Below the pieces are notes generated by a model. It was not told the DNA's origin, ran no database searches, and saw only the letters and a list, made by a program, of their open reading frames with translations. 64,000 nucleotides of DNA from Bacteroidales bacterium (GTDB lineage: Bacteria > Bacteroidota > Bacteroidia > Bacteroidales > F082). The stretch spans positions 95,015-159,014 of the forward strand of contig JAFZKP010000017.1 of the NCBI GenBank assembly GCA_017553625.1, written 5' to 3'. Below, one piece after another: positions 26,144-35,042 of this stretch (position 1 is its first letter; each line of letters starts with the position of its first letter). The translations under genes were made by a program, and so were the position numbers.

Positions 26144-26992
26144 ATGAAAAGAATATCAATTATAATAGCAAGTTTGGCGGTTGTTTTCGCGATGTCATCG
26201 TGTGACAAACTGGAAGAGCCGTATGTCATTGAACCTGTTGTGGCTAAAAGCGACACCATTGCTTTGGAAGCAGCCGACACCATCAATTTCGACGGAAAAA
26301 TCGTGGTTCTTTTGGAAGACTACACTGGCGTGAAATGCAACAACTGCCCTGAAGCAGGCGCATTGGCTCTTCAGCTTCAAGAGCAAAACGAGGGACATCT
26401 CGTGGTGTTGGGCGTGCATCCTAAATCATTGTTGCAAAACCCTGTTGGCGGCTTCCCTGATTTCAGGACAGATGACGGCAACGAATGGAACAACTATTTC
26501 AATATCGGCGCTTATCCTAACGGTTTGATTAACCGCAGTGGCGTTCTCGGCTCGGCAGAATGGTCATCGGCAGTGAATAACATCATAGGCAGCGACGCAC
26601 CTGTCAGACTTGTCATCAAATCTGAATTCGATGAAGCGACAAGAGAGCTGAAGCTCAGCATCCACTCGAAGTTCCTGCAAGATGTAGCGAGCAATGACGT
26701 GCGTCTCACCACCTGCTTGATGGAAGACAAAATCATTGGCAAACAGGTGACTTCAAACGGTATTGACGAGAACTACGTGCACCGCCATGTGTTCAGAGGC
26801 ACTGCCGACGGCTTGACATGGGGAAGAGTTTTGAGCAGCGCTGAAAGCATTTCAGCAGGAAGCAACTTCATCACAAACATGAAGTTCACGTTAAGTGGCG
26901 ATTACAACGCCGACGAGTTTTATATCGTTGCTTTCGTCAGCGACAACGAGACCAAACAGGTTTTGATGGCGGCTGAGAAGAAGATAAAATAA
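26144..26992 (+). CDS. Omp28-related outer-membrane lipoprotein
   Basis: A 282-residue lipoprotein with lipobox MSSC near residues 17-20. The domain has the Omp28 hallmark LEDYTGVKCNNCPEAG near residue 62, a CxxC motif in a thioredoxin-like fold, followed by GVHP and GAYPNGLINR strands. Omp28 proteins are surface or periplasmic thioredoxin-like lipoproteins of uncertain function. Together with the upstream TlpA-like protein and the DUF6029 barrel it forms a likely redox-linked envelope module. Confidence 0.85.
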   Translation: MKRISIIIASLAVVFAMSSCDKLEEPYVIEPVVAKSDTIALEAADTINFDGKIVVLLEDYTGVKCNNCPEAGALALQLQEQNEGHLVVLGVHPKSLLQNPVGGFPDFRTDDGNEWNNYFNIGAYPNGLINRSGVLGSAEWSSAVNNIIGSDAPVRLVIKSEFDEATRELKLSIHSKFLQDVASNDVRLTTCLMEDKIIGKQVTSNGIDENYVHRHVFRGTADGLTWGRVLSSAESISAGSNFITNMKFTLSGDYNADEFYIVAFVSDNETKQVLMAAEKKIK

Positions 26993-26995
26993 AAA

Positions 26996-27019
26996 AAGGA
27001 GGCCTTTTGACCTCCTTTA
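26996..27019 (-). terminator. Rho-independent terminator of the initiator tRNA gene
   Basis: On the minus strand an AAAGGAGG / CCTCCTTT stem with a TCAAAAGG loop is followed by a run of T. The hairpin is nearly symmetric and may also end the plus-strand omp28-like transcript. Confidence 0.8.
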
Positions 27020-27020
27020 G

Positions 27021-27094
<74 letters not shown>

Positions 27095-27110
27095 TCGTGA
27101 TTTGAGGGTG

Positions 27111-27141
27111 CAAAATTACAACATTTTTGCTCTCGTGTCAA
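27111..27141 (-). promoter_or_regulatory. Promoter of the initiator tRNA (TTG-N20-TAATTTTG)
   Basis: On the minus strand TTG (27139-27141) and TAATTTTG (27111-27118) are exactly 20 bases apart. The tRNA begins 17 bases after the box. Confidence 0.75.
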
Positions 27142-27177
27142 GGGTTTTTTGAAAAAAATTTGAAATATTTGAAAAAT

Positions 27178-28059
27178 ATGGATCACAAAGCAGGTTACGT
27201 CAACATTATTGGCAAGCCAAATGTCGGAAAATCAACGCTTATGAACGACTTGGTGGGCGAGAAAATCAGCATCATCACATCGAAAGCGCAGACGACACGA
27301 CACCGTATTTTGGGCATCGTCAACGGCGATGACTTCCAAATCGTGTTCTCCGACACCCCGGGAATCATCAAAAATCCCGCCTACAAGATGCACGAAATCA
27401 TGAATCAGTACATCAACGTGGCGTTCATCGACGCCGACTTGATACTGTACGTGGTCGACATCACCGACAAGAAAATCGACGAAGACACGGTGGAACGCAT
27501 AAAGAAAATGGAGGTTCCGGTATTCGTTTTGCTGAACAAAATCGACCTCTCGACGCAGGAAGAAGTGGAGAAAGCCGTTGAATACTGGCGCAACGCACTC
27601 CCGGCAGCCACGGTGTTCCCGATTTCGGCAATGCATCAGGCAAACATTCAGTTTGTATTTGAAAGCATCATCGAGAAACTGCCAGTTTGTCCGCCTTACT
27701 TCCCGAAAGACGAGCTCACCGACCGCTCAATGCGTTTCTTCGTGACAGAGATCATCCGCGAGAAGATTTTGCTGAATTATCAGCAGGAAATCCCTTATTC
27801 TGTTGAGGTTGTGGTTGATGCATACGAGGAAAGCCAGAAGCTCATAAACATCAAGGCGACGATTTTCGCTTCACGAGAGTCGCAGAAGGCGATATTAATA
27901 GGTAAGGGCGGTGCAGCCATCAAGAAAGTGGGAATACAGTCGCGCGCCGACATCGAAGAATTCACCGGAAAGAAAATTTTCTTGGATTTACGGGTGAAAG
28001 TAGATAAGGATTGGAGAGATAATGAAGAAGAATTAAAACATTTTGGATACGAGGCATAA
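27178..28059 (+). CDS. era: GTPase Era
   Basis: A 293-residue ribosome-biogenesis GTPase that binds 16S rRNA during 30S maturation. G1 is GKPNVGKST near residues 10-18, G3 is DTPG, G4 is NKID, and the KH domain near the C-terminus has LIGKGGAAIKKVG. The ATG at 27178 begins MDHKAGYVNIIGKPN; an in-frame start 17 codons upstream adds only low-complexity residues over the tRNA promoter region. It is followed by der and an S4 protein. Confidence 0.94.
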   Translation: MDHKAGYVNIIGKPNVGKSTLMNDLVGEKISIITSKAQTTRHRILGIVNGDDFQIVFSDTPGIIKNPAYKMHEIMNQYINVAFIDADLILYVVDITDKKIDEDTVERIKKMEVPVFVLLNKIDLSTQEEVEKAVEYWRNALPAATVFPISAMHQANIQFVFESIIEKLPVCPPYFPKDELTDRSMRFFVTEIIREKILLNYQQEIPYSVEVVVDAYEESQKLINIKATIFASRESQKAILIGKGGAAIKKVGIQSRADIEEFTGKKIFLDLRVKVDKDWRDNEEELKHFGYEA

Positions 28060-28060
28060 C

Positions 28061-28098
28061 CCCGTAGGGCGCAAGGCATGTCTTGCGCCAACGGGATG
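28061..28098. repeat. Family C palindrome after era, first copy
   Basis: CCCGTAGGGC GCAAG GCATGTC TTGCGCC AACGGGATG has a GGCGCAAG / CTTGCGCC stem inside a constant CCCGTAG...ACGGGATG frame. It begins one base after the era stop codon. Confidence 0.85.
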
Positions 28099-28110
28099 TT
28101 AAATAAAACA

Positions 28111-28146
28111 CGTAGGGCATAAGGCTGGCCTTATGCCAATAGAATG
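28111..28146. repeat. Family C palindrome after era, second copy
   Basis: CGTAGGGCATAAGGCTGGCC followed by TTATGCCAATAGAATG. The inner stem is GGCATAAGG / CCTTATGCC, different from the copy at 28061 in both arms, with the same flanks. The two copies are joined by an AT-rich spacer (TTAAATAAAACA). Confidence 0.85.
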
Positions 28147-28161
28147 AAAAAAAATTGAATT

Positions 28162-29469
28162 ATGTCAAATATTGTAGCAATAGTAGGAAGACCGAACGTC
28201 GGAAAGTCGACGTTATTTAACCGTTTGGTGCAAAAACGTCAGGCCATCGTTGAGGAAAGCAGCGGCGTGACCCGCGACCGCCATTATGGTCACAGCGACT
28301 GGAACGGCAAAGCGTTCACCGTCATCGACACCGGCGGTTATGTGGTCGGATCAGACGACATTTTTGAAGAAGAAATCAGGAAACAAGTCGATTTGGCAAT
28401 TGATGAGGCGGATGTCATCATCTTTGTCGTCGACGGACAGACAGGAGTACACGTCCTTGATGAAGACGTGGCGCTGATTCTGCGCAAATGCAAGAAAAAA
28501 GTGATTCTCGGCGTGAACAAGACCGACATCCCGAGCAAATTCGGCGAGGCTGCTGAGTTTTACGCTCTCGGACTTGGTGAGATTTTCCCGTTCTCAGCCA
28601 TGACAGGCACAGGCACTGGCGAGCTTCTTGATGAGGTAGTGAAATATCTGCCGAGCGACACCACCGAAGACTATTCGGATCTGCCGAAATTCGCATTGGT
28701 AGGCCGCCCTAACGTCGGAAAGTCGTCGATGATTAACGCGTTTTTGGGTCAGGAGAGAAACATCGTCACCGACATCGCGGGCACCACGAGAGACAGCAAC
28801 AACACGCATTTCAACGCTTTCGGCATGGACTTCATGCTCGTTGACACCGCCGGATTGCGCAAGAAGAGCAAGGTTTACGAAAACATCGAGTTCTATTCTG
28901 TCATGCGTTCCATCAGAGCCATCGAGGAATGCGACGTCGCGATTCTCATCATCGACGCCACAGAAGGCTTCGAGGCGCAGGACATGAACATCTTACGACT
29001 CATCGAGAGAAACAAAAAAGGCTTGGTTTTGGTGGTGAACAAATGGGATTTGGTGGAAAAAGACAGCAACACGCACCTCGCTTTCGAGAACATGATTCGC
29101 GAGAGGACCGCGCCGTTCACCGACTTCCCTATCATCTTCACCTCGGCAATCAACCGCCAGCGCACGTTCAAGGTGCTTGAGATGGCGCATAAAGTGTACG
29201 AAAACCGTGAGAGAAAAGTCTCGGTGCGCGAGCTCAACGACACGATGCTTGAAATCATCAACAGCCAACCACCGCAAATCGCTTCACGTGGTCGTTATCT
29301 GAAAATCAAGTACATCACCCAGCTGAAGAGCCCTACACCGCAGTTCATCTTCTTCTGCAACCTGCCAAAGGACGTGAAGGACAATTACGTGCGATTCCTG
29401 GAGAACAAGATTCGCAGCATCTGGGACTTCCACGGAGTTCCGATTCAGCTGTTTTTCAGAGAGAAATAA
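28162..29469 (+). CDS. der: Double-domain GTPase Der (EngA)
   Basis: A 435-residue GTPase needed for 50S assembly. It has two GTP-binding domains, with GRPNVGKST at about residue 8 and GRPNVGKSS near 180, DTGG and DTAG switch motifs, NKTD and NKWD specificity motifs, and a C-terminal KH-like domain ([18 protein letters not shown] region). Length and layout are standard. Its stop overlaps the ATG of the S4 protein by one base. Confidence 0.95.
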   Translation: MSNIVAIVGRPNVGKSTLFNRLVQKRQAIVEESSGVTRDRHYGHSDWNGKAFTVIDTGGYVVGSDDIFEEEIRKQVDLAIDEADVIIFVVDGQTGVHVLDEDVALILRKCKKKVILGVNKTDIPSKFGEAAEFYALGLGEIFPFSAMTGTGTGELLDEVVKYLPSDTTEDYSDLPKFALVGRPNVGKSSMINAFLGQERNIVTDIAGTTRDSNNTHFNAFGMDFMLVDTAGLRKKSKVYENIEFYSVMRSIRAIEECDVAILIIDATEGFEAQDMNILRLIERNKKGLVLVVNKWDLVEKDSNTHLAFENMIRERTAPFTDFPIIFTSAINRQRTFKVLEMAHKVYENRERKVSVRELNDTMLEIINSQPPQIASRGRYLKIKYITQLKSPTPQFIFFCNLPKDVKDNYVRFLENKIRSIWDFHGVPIQLFFREK

Positions 29470-29846
29470 TGGACGAGTTAAGAATCGACAAATGGCTTTG
29501 GTGCGCAAGGTTGTTTAAGACCAGGACACTCGCTGCGGATGCCTGCAAGGGCGGCAAGGTGAAGGTCAACGAGGTCTCGATGAAGCCGTCGCATGACGTG
29601 AAAGCGGGCGAGGTGATAACCGTGCAGCTCGGGCAGCTGCATAAAAGTGTGGAGGTGCTGAGCATCCCGAAGAGCCGCGTGTCGCCGAAAGACGTGCCTA
29701 ACATTTACATCGACCGCACTCCGACCGAGGAATACGAACGCATTGAGTTCATGCACGCCTACAAAGCCGAGTATCGCGACCGCGGCACAGGACGTCCTAC
29801 GAAGAAAGACCGCCGAATCCTCGACAGGCTGAAAGGGGAAGACTGA
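29469..29846 (+). CDS. S4-domain RNA-binding protein (Hsp15/HslR-like)
   Basis: A 125-residue small RNA-binding protein. The S4 domain occupies residues 1-~65 (RIDKWLWCARLFKTRTLAAD, GGKVKVNEV). The basic C-terminal tail ends in GRPTKKDRRILDRL. Hsp15 homologues bind stalled 50S subunits carrying peptidyl-tRNA. It is translationally coupled to der, so the era-der-S4 set is a ribosome-related operon. Confidence 0.9.
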   Translation: MDELRIDKWLWCARLFKTRTLAADACKGGKVKVNEVSMKPSHDVKAGEVITVQLGQLHKSVEVLSIPKSRVSPKDVPNIYIDRTPTEEYERIEFMHAYKAEYRDRGTGRPTKKDRRILDRLKGED

Positions 29847-29857
29847 AAAACAAAAAA

Positions 29858-29888
29858 AAGCCGAGTCAAATGACCCGGCTTTATTTTT
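29858..29888 (+). terminator. Rho-independent terminator after the S4 gene
   Basis: An AAGCCG-A-GTCA / TGAC-C-CGGCTT hairpin is followed by TTATTTTT. It lies between the convergent S4 and beta-barrel genes and can serve both strands. Confidence 0.8.
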
Positions 29889-29901
29889 CATGTTTCAACT
29901 A

Positions 29902-30536
29902 TTAGAATGTGTAGAAGAAACCGATCTGGATTGGAGTAGCTCTGTTGACACCAAAACCAAATGAAGTCTCCGTGTACTCATAGTCGCTAGCCTCAACCTT
30001 TGTCTTATTCTGCTCGAAGCTGAGAGCCAAAATGTTGAGTGTGCAGTTCATTGAGATGTTGTCTGTGAGCATGTAAGCCATACCCGGAACAACGCCTACG
30101 CCAAGGTATGATACCTTTGGACCATCAACTGTTTCACCATCTGCTGTTGACTTGATTTTGCCACCGCCTAAACCGAGTTTAGCGTCTGCATAGAACTTGA
30201 AGTTGTCAACTTCTGCGAAAACATAACGGAAATAAGGAGCAACTGCCCAAGTTGTGGTCTTGTCCTTAATCTCAGGAGTAACATCTTCTTAGGTGTTGTA
30301 ACTGTTGTCATACCAAAGCCGAAGTCGATACCAGCGCCCATGTTTTCAGCGAACATGTAACCGACTGATGGAGTGATGTCCCATGCAAATGTCTTAGGGT
30401 TGTCAACTGTCACTGAACCAGTTTTTGTCTTGCTCTTCTGGAAATCCATTCCGAGGCTACCGCCAACGAAAAGACCCTGTGCTGAGGCAAACAAACCTGC
30501 TGCCACGAAAGCGATTGTGATAAATAATTTTTTCAT
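29902..30536 (-). pseudogene. Outer-membrane beta-barrel protein with a frameshift
   Basis: The reading frame starts normally (MKKLFITIAFVAAGLFASAQ signal; GSLGMDFQKSK, GIDFGFGMTTV strands) but leaves frame near 30288-30293 and stops at 30168. A one-base insertion there restores PKKDVTPEIKDKTTTWAVAP and a full barrel ending IQIGFFYTF at 29902, about 211 residues. A TATCTTTG promoter box at 30612-30619 is intact. This is either a real frameshift in an A/G-rich AAGAAG tract or a sequence error. Confidence 0.85.
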
Positions 30537-30702
30537 TTTTTTAATAATTTTAATTACGCCTACTCTTTAGAGATTTTCGGCATCCTCTCTTATTCTTAAA
30601 ACAAATCACCGCAAAGATAAGTAATATATCTATTGCGGTGACATTTTTTTATCAACAATGAAAATAGTTATCAACAATAGATATTGCTGATTCCGCTATT
30701 TT

Positions 30703-31500
30703 TTAGAAGTGATAACCGACTCTTACTACGAACTCTGAAGCTGAAATTGCATTCTCGCCTTTGAAGTTGTTCGTAACATCCGTATAACCACCTGTAAGCG
30801 TTGGCATGTTTTCAATTTTTTCTGTGCCGTTAATCTTAGCACTTCCAAGTGAATAGAAGTCAGCAACGATGCTCATACGGTTCCACATCATGACACCAGC
30901 GCCAACCTTGAATCCTAAAGTTGTTGCTGCATCGTATGAGTAGGTCACTTTCATATCAGGATTACTGCCTGTGTATTTGAGTGTTGATTCATGATCAGAT
31001 ATAAGTCTGAAGTTAGGGCCAACACCAGCTTCGCAGTAAAGACCGACTATATGGTTGAAATCATGCTGATAGTTCACACCAAAAAGAATCGGAATGTTCA
31101 TGAAATTAGGCAACACGTAATTCAATTCTGAAATACCAGGAGTTTTAACAACCTCTTGTGCATAGTTTTCCATAGCGTCTTTAACGTATGAGCTATTGCT
31201 GTTATAGAAGAAATCAATGCCACCAAATACGCCGAGACCTTCAACAGGAAGACAAACTGTAACGTCAAAACCGGCGTTTACACCAGTGCTTGCATATCCC
31301 TGTTTACCAGAATCGCTAAACAAAGCCCAATTAGACAAATCAGAATAAGGCGGAACATTAATTTTTTTAAGTTCATCACCTTCTCCCATTTGGCCAAAAG
31401 GAGCGGCACCACCTACATAAACACCAAATTTAACTGGTTTCTGTGCGAAAGCGAGAACGCTTACAAGCAGCAAAGCTGCAACTAAAGTAAATTTTTTCAT
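30703..31500 (-). CDS. PorT-like outer-membrane beta-barrel protein
   Basis: A 265-residue exported protein (signal MKKFTLVAALLLVSVLAFAQ). The mature chain shows eight or so amphipathic strands with Gly-rich turns (FGVYVGGAAPFGQMGEG, YCEAGVGPNFRL, FKVGAGVMMWNRMSIVADFYSLG) and ends FVVRVGYHF, the C-terminal aromatic typical of outer-membrane barrels. The function is not known. It is transcribed in the same direction as the frameshifted barrel gene downstream, from its own TAACTTTG box at 31535-31542. Confidence 0.8.
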   Translation of the reverse strand: MKKFTLVAALLLVSVLAFAQKPVKFGVYVGGAAPFGQMGEGDELKKINVPPYSDLSNWALFSDSGKQGYASTGVNAGFDVTVCLPVEGLGVFGGIDFFYNSNSSYVKDAMENYAQEVVKTPGISELNYVLPNFMNIPILFGVNYQHDFNHIVGLYCEAGVGPNFRLISDHESTLKYTGSNPDMKVTYSYDAATTLGFKVGAGVMMWNRMSIVADFYSLGSAKINGTEKIENMPTLTGGYTDVTNNFKGENAISASEFVVRVGYHF

Positions 31501-31583
31501 GGTATAATAATTTTAAAGTTTGTTTTCCAATCAGCAAAGTTATACATTATTTTTTTATGCTCGACAATTTTTTTGAAAAAACA

Positions 31584-33581
31584 CTATTTTTCAACTTGAT
31601 AAACCGCCACTGTCCTTGCCACGTTGTAGATTTTCATGGTGATTTCATCGCCGTTTCTCTCCGATGGGAAAACTGCGCTTTCATCAATGTTTTCAAAGCC
31701 TCCAAAGCATTTTTCATCGCTGCTGAACACGATTTTGTAGTCGCCGGTCTGCCTTACATGTATCTTGTAATCGGGCAGCGACTTTTGTCCCCAGTTGAAC
31801 ACGAAAATGAGGTTGTTGCGTTCAAAAACGATGGTTTTGTTGTCTTCGTCGGCATCCAAAAGCCATGCAGGAGCCGCCTGCATCACCTTTGTCTTTTTCA
31901 CAAAATCAAGCATCGCCTTGTCAAAATCGCCCAGCCAATGGTATTTCAGATAGCCGTTATCCGCCAATGACCACTGACGTTTCGCGTATTTATAGCTCCA
32001 GCCGTTATCATATCTCGGGAAGTCAATCCATTCGGGATGTCCGAACTCGTTGCCCATGAAGTTGAGCCATGCGTCACCGCCGAGACAGATGGTGAAAAAC
32101 CTTATCATCTTATGCAACGCAATGCCTCTGTCGATGATGAGATTTTGCTGGTCTTTTGCCATCGCCGTGTACATCTCCTTGTCCATGAGCCTGAACGCCA
32201 ATGTCTTATCGCCGACAAGCGCCTGGTCGTGAGATTCAGCGTAAGCGATGGTTTTAACGTCGGAAAGCCTGTTCGTCATGGTGAAGAAAAACTCGTGCAT
32301 GTTCCACTGCTCGTCGGTCTGGTCTTTCAGCACCTTTATCCAGAAATCAGGCAGCCCCATGCCGAGGCGGTAATCGAAGCCGATGCCGCCATCGCCAATC
32401 TTGGCGCAGATGCCAGGCATGCCGCTCACATCTTCCGCAATCGTAACATTCTGATCGTCAATATCATGAATCAATTTATTGGCAAGCTGCAGATATGTCA
32501 CGGCCTCGTTGTCAATACTGTCGCCGAAATATTTCCATGGGCTGTCAAACGTCTCCCCTATCCCATGGTTCTTATACAACATCGAAGTCACGCCATCGAA
32601 GCGGTAGCCGTCAAAATGATATTCTTCAAGCCAATATTTCACGTTGGAAAGAAGAAGCTGCAATGTCTCTGTCTTTCCGTAATCGAAAAGCTTGGAATCC
32701 CATTGCGGGTGAATGCCATCTTTTCCCGCCTTAAGATATTGATATTCAGTGCCATCGAACAGGTTTATTCCTTCGCGGACGTTTTTCACAGTATGAGAAT
32801 GCACCAGATCCATGATTACACGCAGCCCCATGCCGTGAGCGGTATCGATAAGTTTTTTCAGTTCCTCCGGCGTGCCGAAACGTGAGCTGGCGGCGAAGAA
32901 ATTCGAAACGTGGTATCCGAACGAGCCGTAGTAAGGATGTTCGGCGATAGCCATGAGCTGCACCGCATTGTAACCGTCTGCTTTTATACGAGGCAACACA
33001 TTGTCAATGAACTCGTTATACGTCCCGACATCCTCTTTTTCCTGCGCCATTCCGACGTGCGACTCATAAATCAGAAGAGGCTCATCATCAATTTTTGGTG
33101 ATTTGTTTTCAAAAACATATTGTTTTTCAGGATTCCAGAACTGCGCCGAGAAGTCTTTCGTATTATCATCTTGAACCACTCTGGTGATATAAACCGGAAT
33201 CCTCTCCTGCTCGCCAATGCTCGACTGCACAAGCACCTTGAGCAGGCTTTCGTGCACGAGTCTGTCTTTGTACTCGGCATCAGGCAAAAATATCTCCCAG
33301 ATGCCGTTCCCGACGTTTTCGAGAGGGTTGGCATAGCGGTCCCAGCCGTCAAAATCGCCGTACAATGACAGATAATGAGCCGCAGGGGCGTATTCACGAT
33401 ACCACCAGCCTCGGCGAATACGGTCGTAGTGGAAACCGAAGAACTCGTAAGCCGAGGCAAACGAGGACAGGCTTCCGAAACGCTGTTCAATGGTTTTCAA
33501 GCGGTTACAGAAACGGTCATAACGTTTTTGCACCTCGTCAGCCACTGGGTTCAACCAATTGTCATTGTCAACGATTTTCAT
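31584..33581 (-). CDS. glgB: 1,4-alpha-glucan branching enzyme (GH13)
   Basis: A 665-residue enzyme of the eukaryote-like GH13_8 branch, forming alpha-1,6 branches in glycogen. An N-terminal CBM48-type domain (REYAPAAHYLSLYGDFDGW) is followed by the TIM barrel with the nucleophile Asp in GYRFDGVTSM (~residue 325), the acid Glu in AEDVSGMP (~382) and the third Asp in ESHDQ (~450). It is the last gene of a minus-strand set with a GH13 amylase, an S9 peptidase and a TonB receptor. A double palindrome lies in the gap before it. Confidence 0.92.
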   Translation of the reverse strand: MKIVDNDNWLNPVADEVQKRYDRFCNRLKTIEQRFGSLSSFASAYEFFGFHYDRIRRGWWYREYAPAAHYLSLYGDFDGWDRYANPLENVGNGIWEIFLPDAEYKDRLVHESLLKVLVQSSIGEQERIPVYITRVVQDDNTKDFSAQFWNPEKQYVFENKSPKIDDEPLLIYESHVGMAQEKEDVGTYNEFIDNVLPRIKADGYNAVQLMAIAEHPYYGSFGYHVSNFFAASSRFGTPEELKKLIDTAHGMGLRVIMDLVHSHTVKNVREGINLFDGTEYQYLKAGKDGIHPQWDSKLFDYGKTETLQLLLSNVKYWLEEYHFDGYRFDGVTSMLYKNHGIGETFDSPWKYFGDSIDNEAVTYLQLANKLIHDIDDQNVTIAEDVSGMPGICAKIGDGGIGFDYRLGMGLPDFWIKVLKDQTDEQWNMHEFFFTMTNRLSDVKTIAYAESHDQALVGDKTLAFRLMDKEMYTAMAKDQQNLIIDRGIALHKMIRFFTICLGGDAWLNFMGNEFGHPEWIDFPRYDNGWSYKYAKRQWSLADNGYLKYHWLGDFDKAMLDFVKKTKVMQAAPAWLLDADEDNKTIVFERNNLIFVFNWGQKSLPDYKIHVRQTGDYKIVFSSDEKCFGGFENIDESAVFPSERNGDEITMKIYNVARTVAVYQVEK

Positions 33582-33597
33582 AATGGTATCATTTTTT

Positions 33598-33642
33598 GAC
33601 GGACTGCGTCCGTTGGGGAGACGGATGCAAATCCGTCTCTAC
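33598..33642. repeat. Two adjoining family A-like palindromes upstream of glgB
   Basis: An ACGGAC-TGC-GTCCGT hairpin is followed by a GAGACGGAT-GCAA-ATCCGTCTC hairpin. The second begins right after the amylase stop codon on the minus strand. Confidence 0.8.
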
Positions 33643-33644
33643 AC

Positions 33645-35042
33645 CTATATTTCTAAAATTTTATATTCTCCTTTTTGCAATTGAATCTCATATTTCGATT
33701 CGCAACCTCCAATTAACTGTCGGGCGTCATCAGGTATCGTCACTGTCACATTTCGACCTTCATTCAAATTGAAATTTATGACAATCAATAATTTATCATC
33801 GCCATGATAACGCAGGAACGCGTAAACAAATTGCGGGTCGAAATTGTTATACCACGGATTCGCCCACATCAGGTCGTAAAACGCGCCGTGCAGGATGGCG
33901 GGATGGGATTCGCGAAAATGCAACAATTTTTTATACCAATCATATATTCGGGCGAATGATGATTCGCCCCTACGAATCATGGATGGCATGTACGCGTAAT
34001 CAAAAATGGACGTTTTCCCATTATCGGAATCTGCGGCATCCTCACCATATTCCTGGCCATTGTAAATCATGAACGGGCCGCGGTTCATCAAGGCCGACAG
34101 GGCAACAAACGGAAACGCGTTTTCGGGTTTCTGCATAAAAAACCGTGACGCCAAACGAAGCTCGTCGTGGTTTTCCATGAATCGTAACATATTGTCATCC
34201 AATCCGTTGAGATTTTTCCACACATCGGAAATGCTGTCGGCACGCTGACCATAACGATAGATGTTATCCAAGGTGTTGTACAGCCCGACCTTGTCGTAAA
34301 GATAATCGAAACCTGCTTCCACATAGCGGCGATACAGATTCGGTTGGTAAATCTCCGCTATCATAATGACATTGAACGACTTACGCAGCTCGGCAATAGC
34401 CCAGCGCCAGAATTCCACCTGCACCATCTCCGCCATGTCACAACGGAAGCCGTCAACGCCTTTCCCACACCAGAACTGCATGATTTTCAGCATTTTATCC
34501 CATGTATCATGATTGGTGTAGTTCAGTTTCACGGTGTCGTACCAGTCGTTCAACGAAGGCGTTGGTGAGAACACGTCATTGCCAGTGGCTTTTGCCGGAA
34601 ACTCATGATAATTGTCACCGTTTTCAGTCGGGGCAACGAACTTCTGATTCGGTAAAACATAGAAGTTTTCGTCCGTGAAATCGCCTTTATATTCGCGTGC
34701 CAGATGATTCGGAACGAAGTCGATAATCACTTTAAGTTCATGAGAATGAATACGTTCTACGGTCTTTTCAAACTCCTCCATCCTATTCGCCTCGTTATCA
34801 GCCAAGTCGGGATCGATGTCGTAGTAGTCGACGATGGCGTAAGGCGAGCCAGCGTTTCCTTTTGTCACGGCAGGATTGGTGTCGCGCCAGCCCGAGTGAC
34901 GTATCACGCCAGTAAGCCATATATGGCTGACGCTCAACGACTTGATTCTTTCAATCTCATCATCGCTGATGTCGCTGAACGTGCCGCAACGCTTGTCTGG
35001 CGTGGCACCGTAAACCCGTGGAAAAAGCTGGTATATTATCAT
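33645..35042 (-). CDS. GH13 alpha-amylase-family enzyme with an in-frame palindrome
   Basis: A 465-residue cytoplasmic GH13 enzyme with no signal peptide. The barrel has VIIDFVPNHLA, the nucleophile Asp in GVDGFRCDMAEMV (~residue 199), the acid Glu in MIAEIYQP (~228) and the third Asp in MENHDE (~290). It acts on alpha-glucans, most likely stored glycogen or maltodextrins given glgB next door. At 33950-33973 a family B palindrome is read in frame as RRGESSFAR between the catalytic barrel and the C-terminal sandwich. Its ATG overlaps the upstream S9 peptidase stop by four bases. Confidence 0.9.
   Translation of the reverse strand: MIIYQLFPRVYGATPDKRCGTFSDISDDEIERIKSLSVSHIWLTGVIRHSGWRDTNPAVTKGNAGSPYAIVDYYDIDPDLADNEANRMEEFEKTVERIHSHELKVIIDFVPNHLAREYKGDFTDENFYVLPNQKFVAPTENGDNYHEFPAKATGNDVFSPTPSLNDWYDTVKLNYTNHDTWDKMLKIMQFWCGKGVDGFRCDMAEMVQVEFWRWAIAELRKSFNVIMIAEIYQPNLYRRYVEAGFDYLYDKVGLYNTLDNIYRYGQRADSISDVWKNLNGLDDNMLRFMENHDELRLASRFFMQKPENAFPFVALSALMNRGPFMIYNGQEYGEDAADSDNGKTSIFDYAYMPSMIRRGESSFARIYDWYKKLLHFRESHPAILHGAFYDLMWANPWYNNFDPQFVYAFLRYHGDDKLLIVINFNLNEGRNVTVTIPDDARQLIGGCESKYEIQLQKGEYKILEI
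33950..33973. repeat. Family B palindrome inside the amylase gene
   Basis: GGGCGAAT-GATG-ATTCGCCCCTAC lies wholly within the coding sequence and keeps the frame. Confidence 0.88.
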
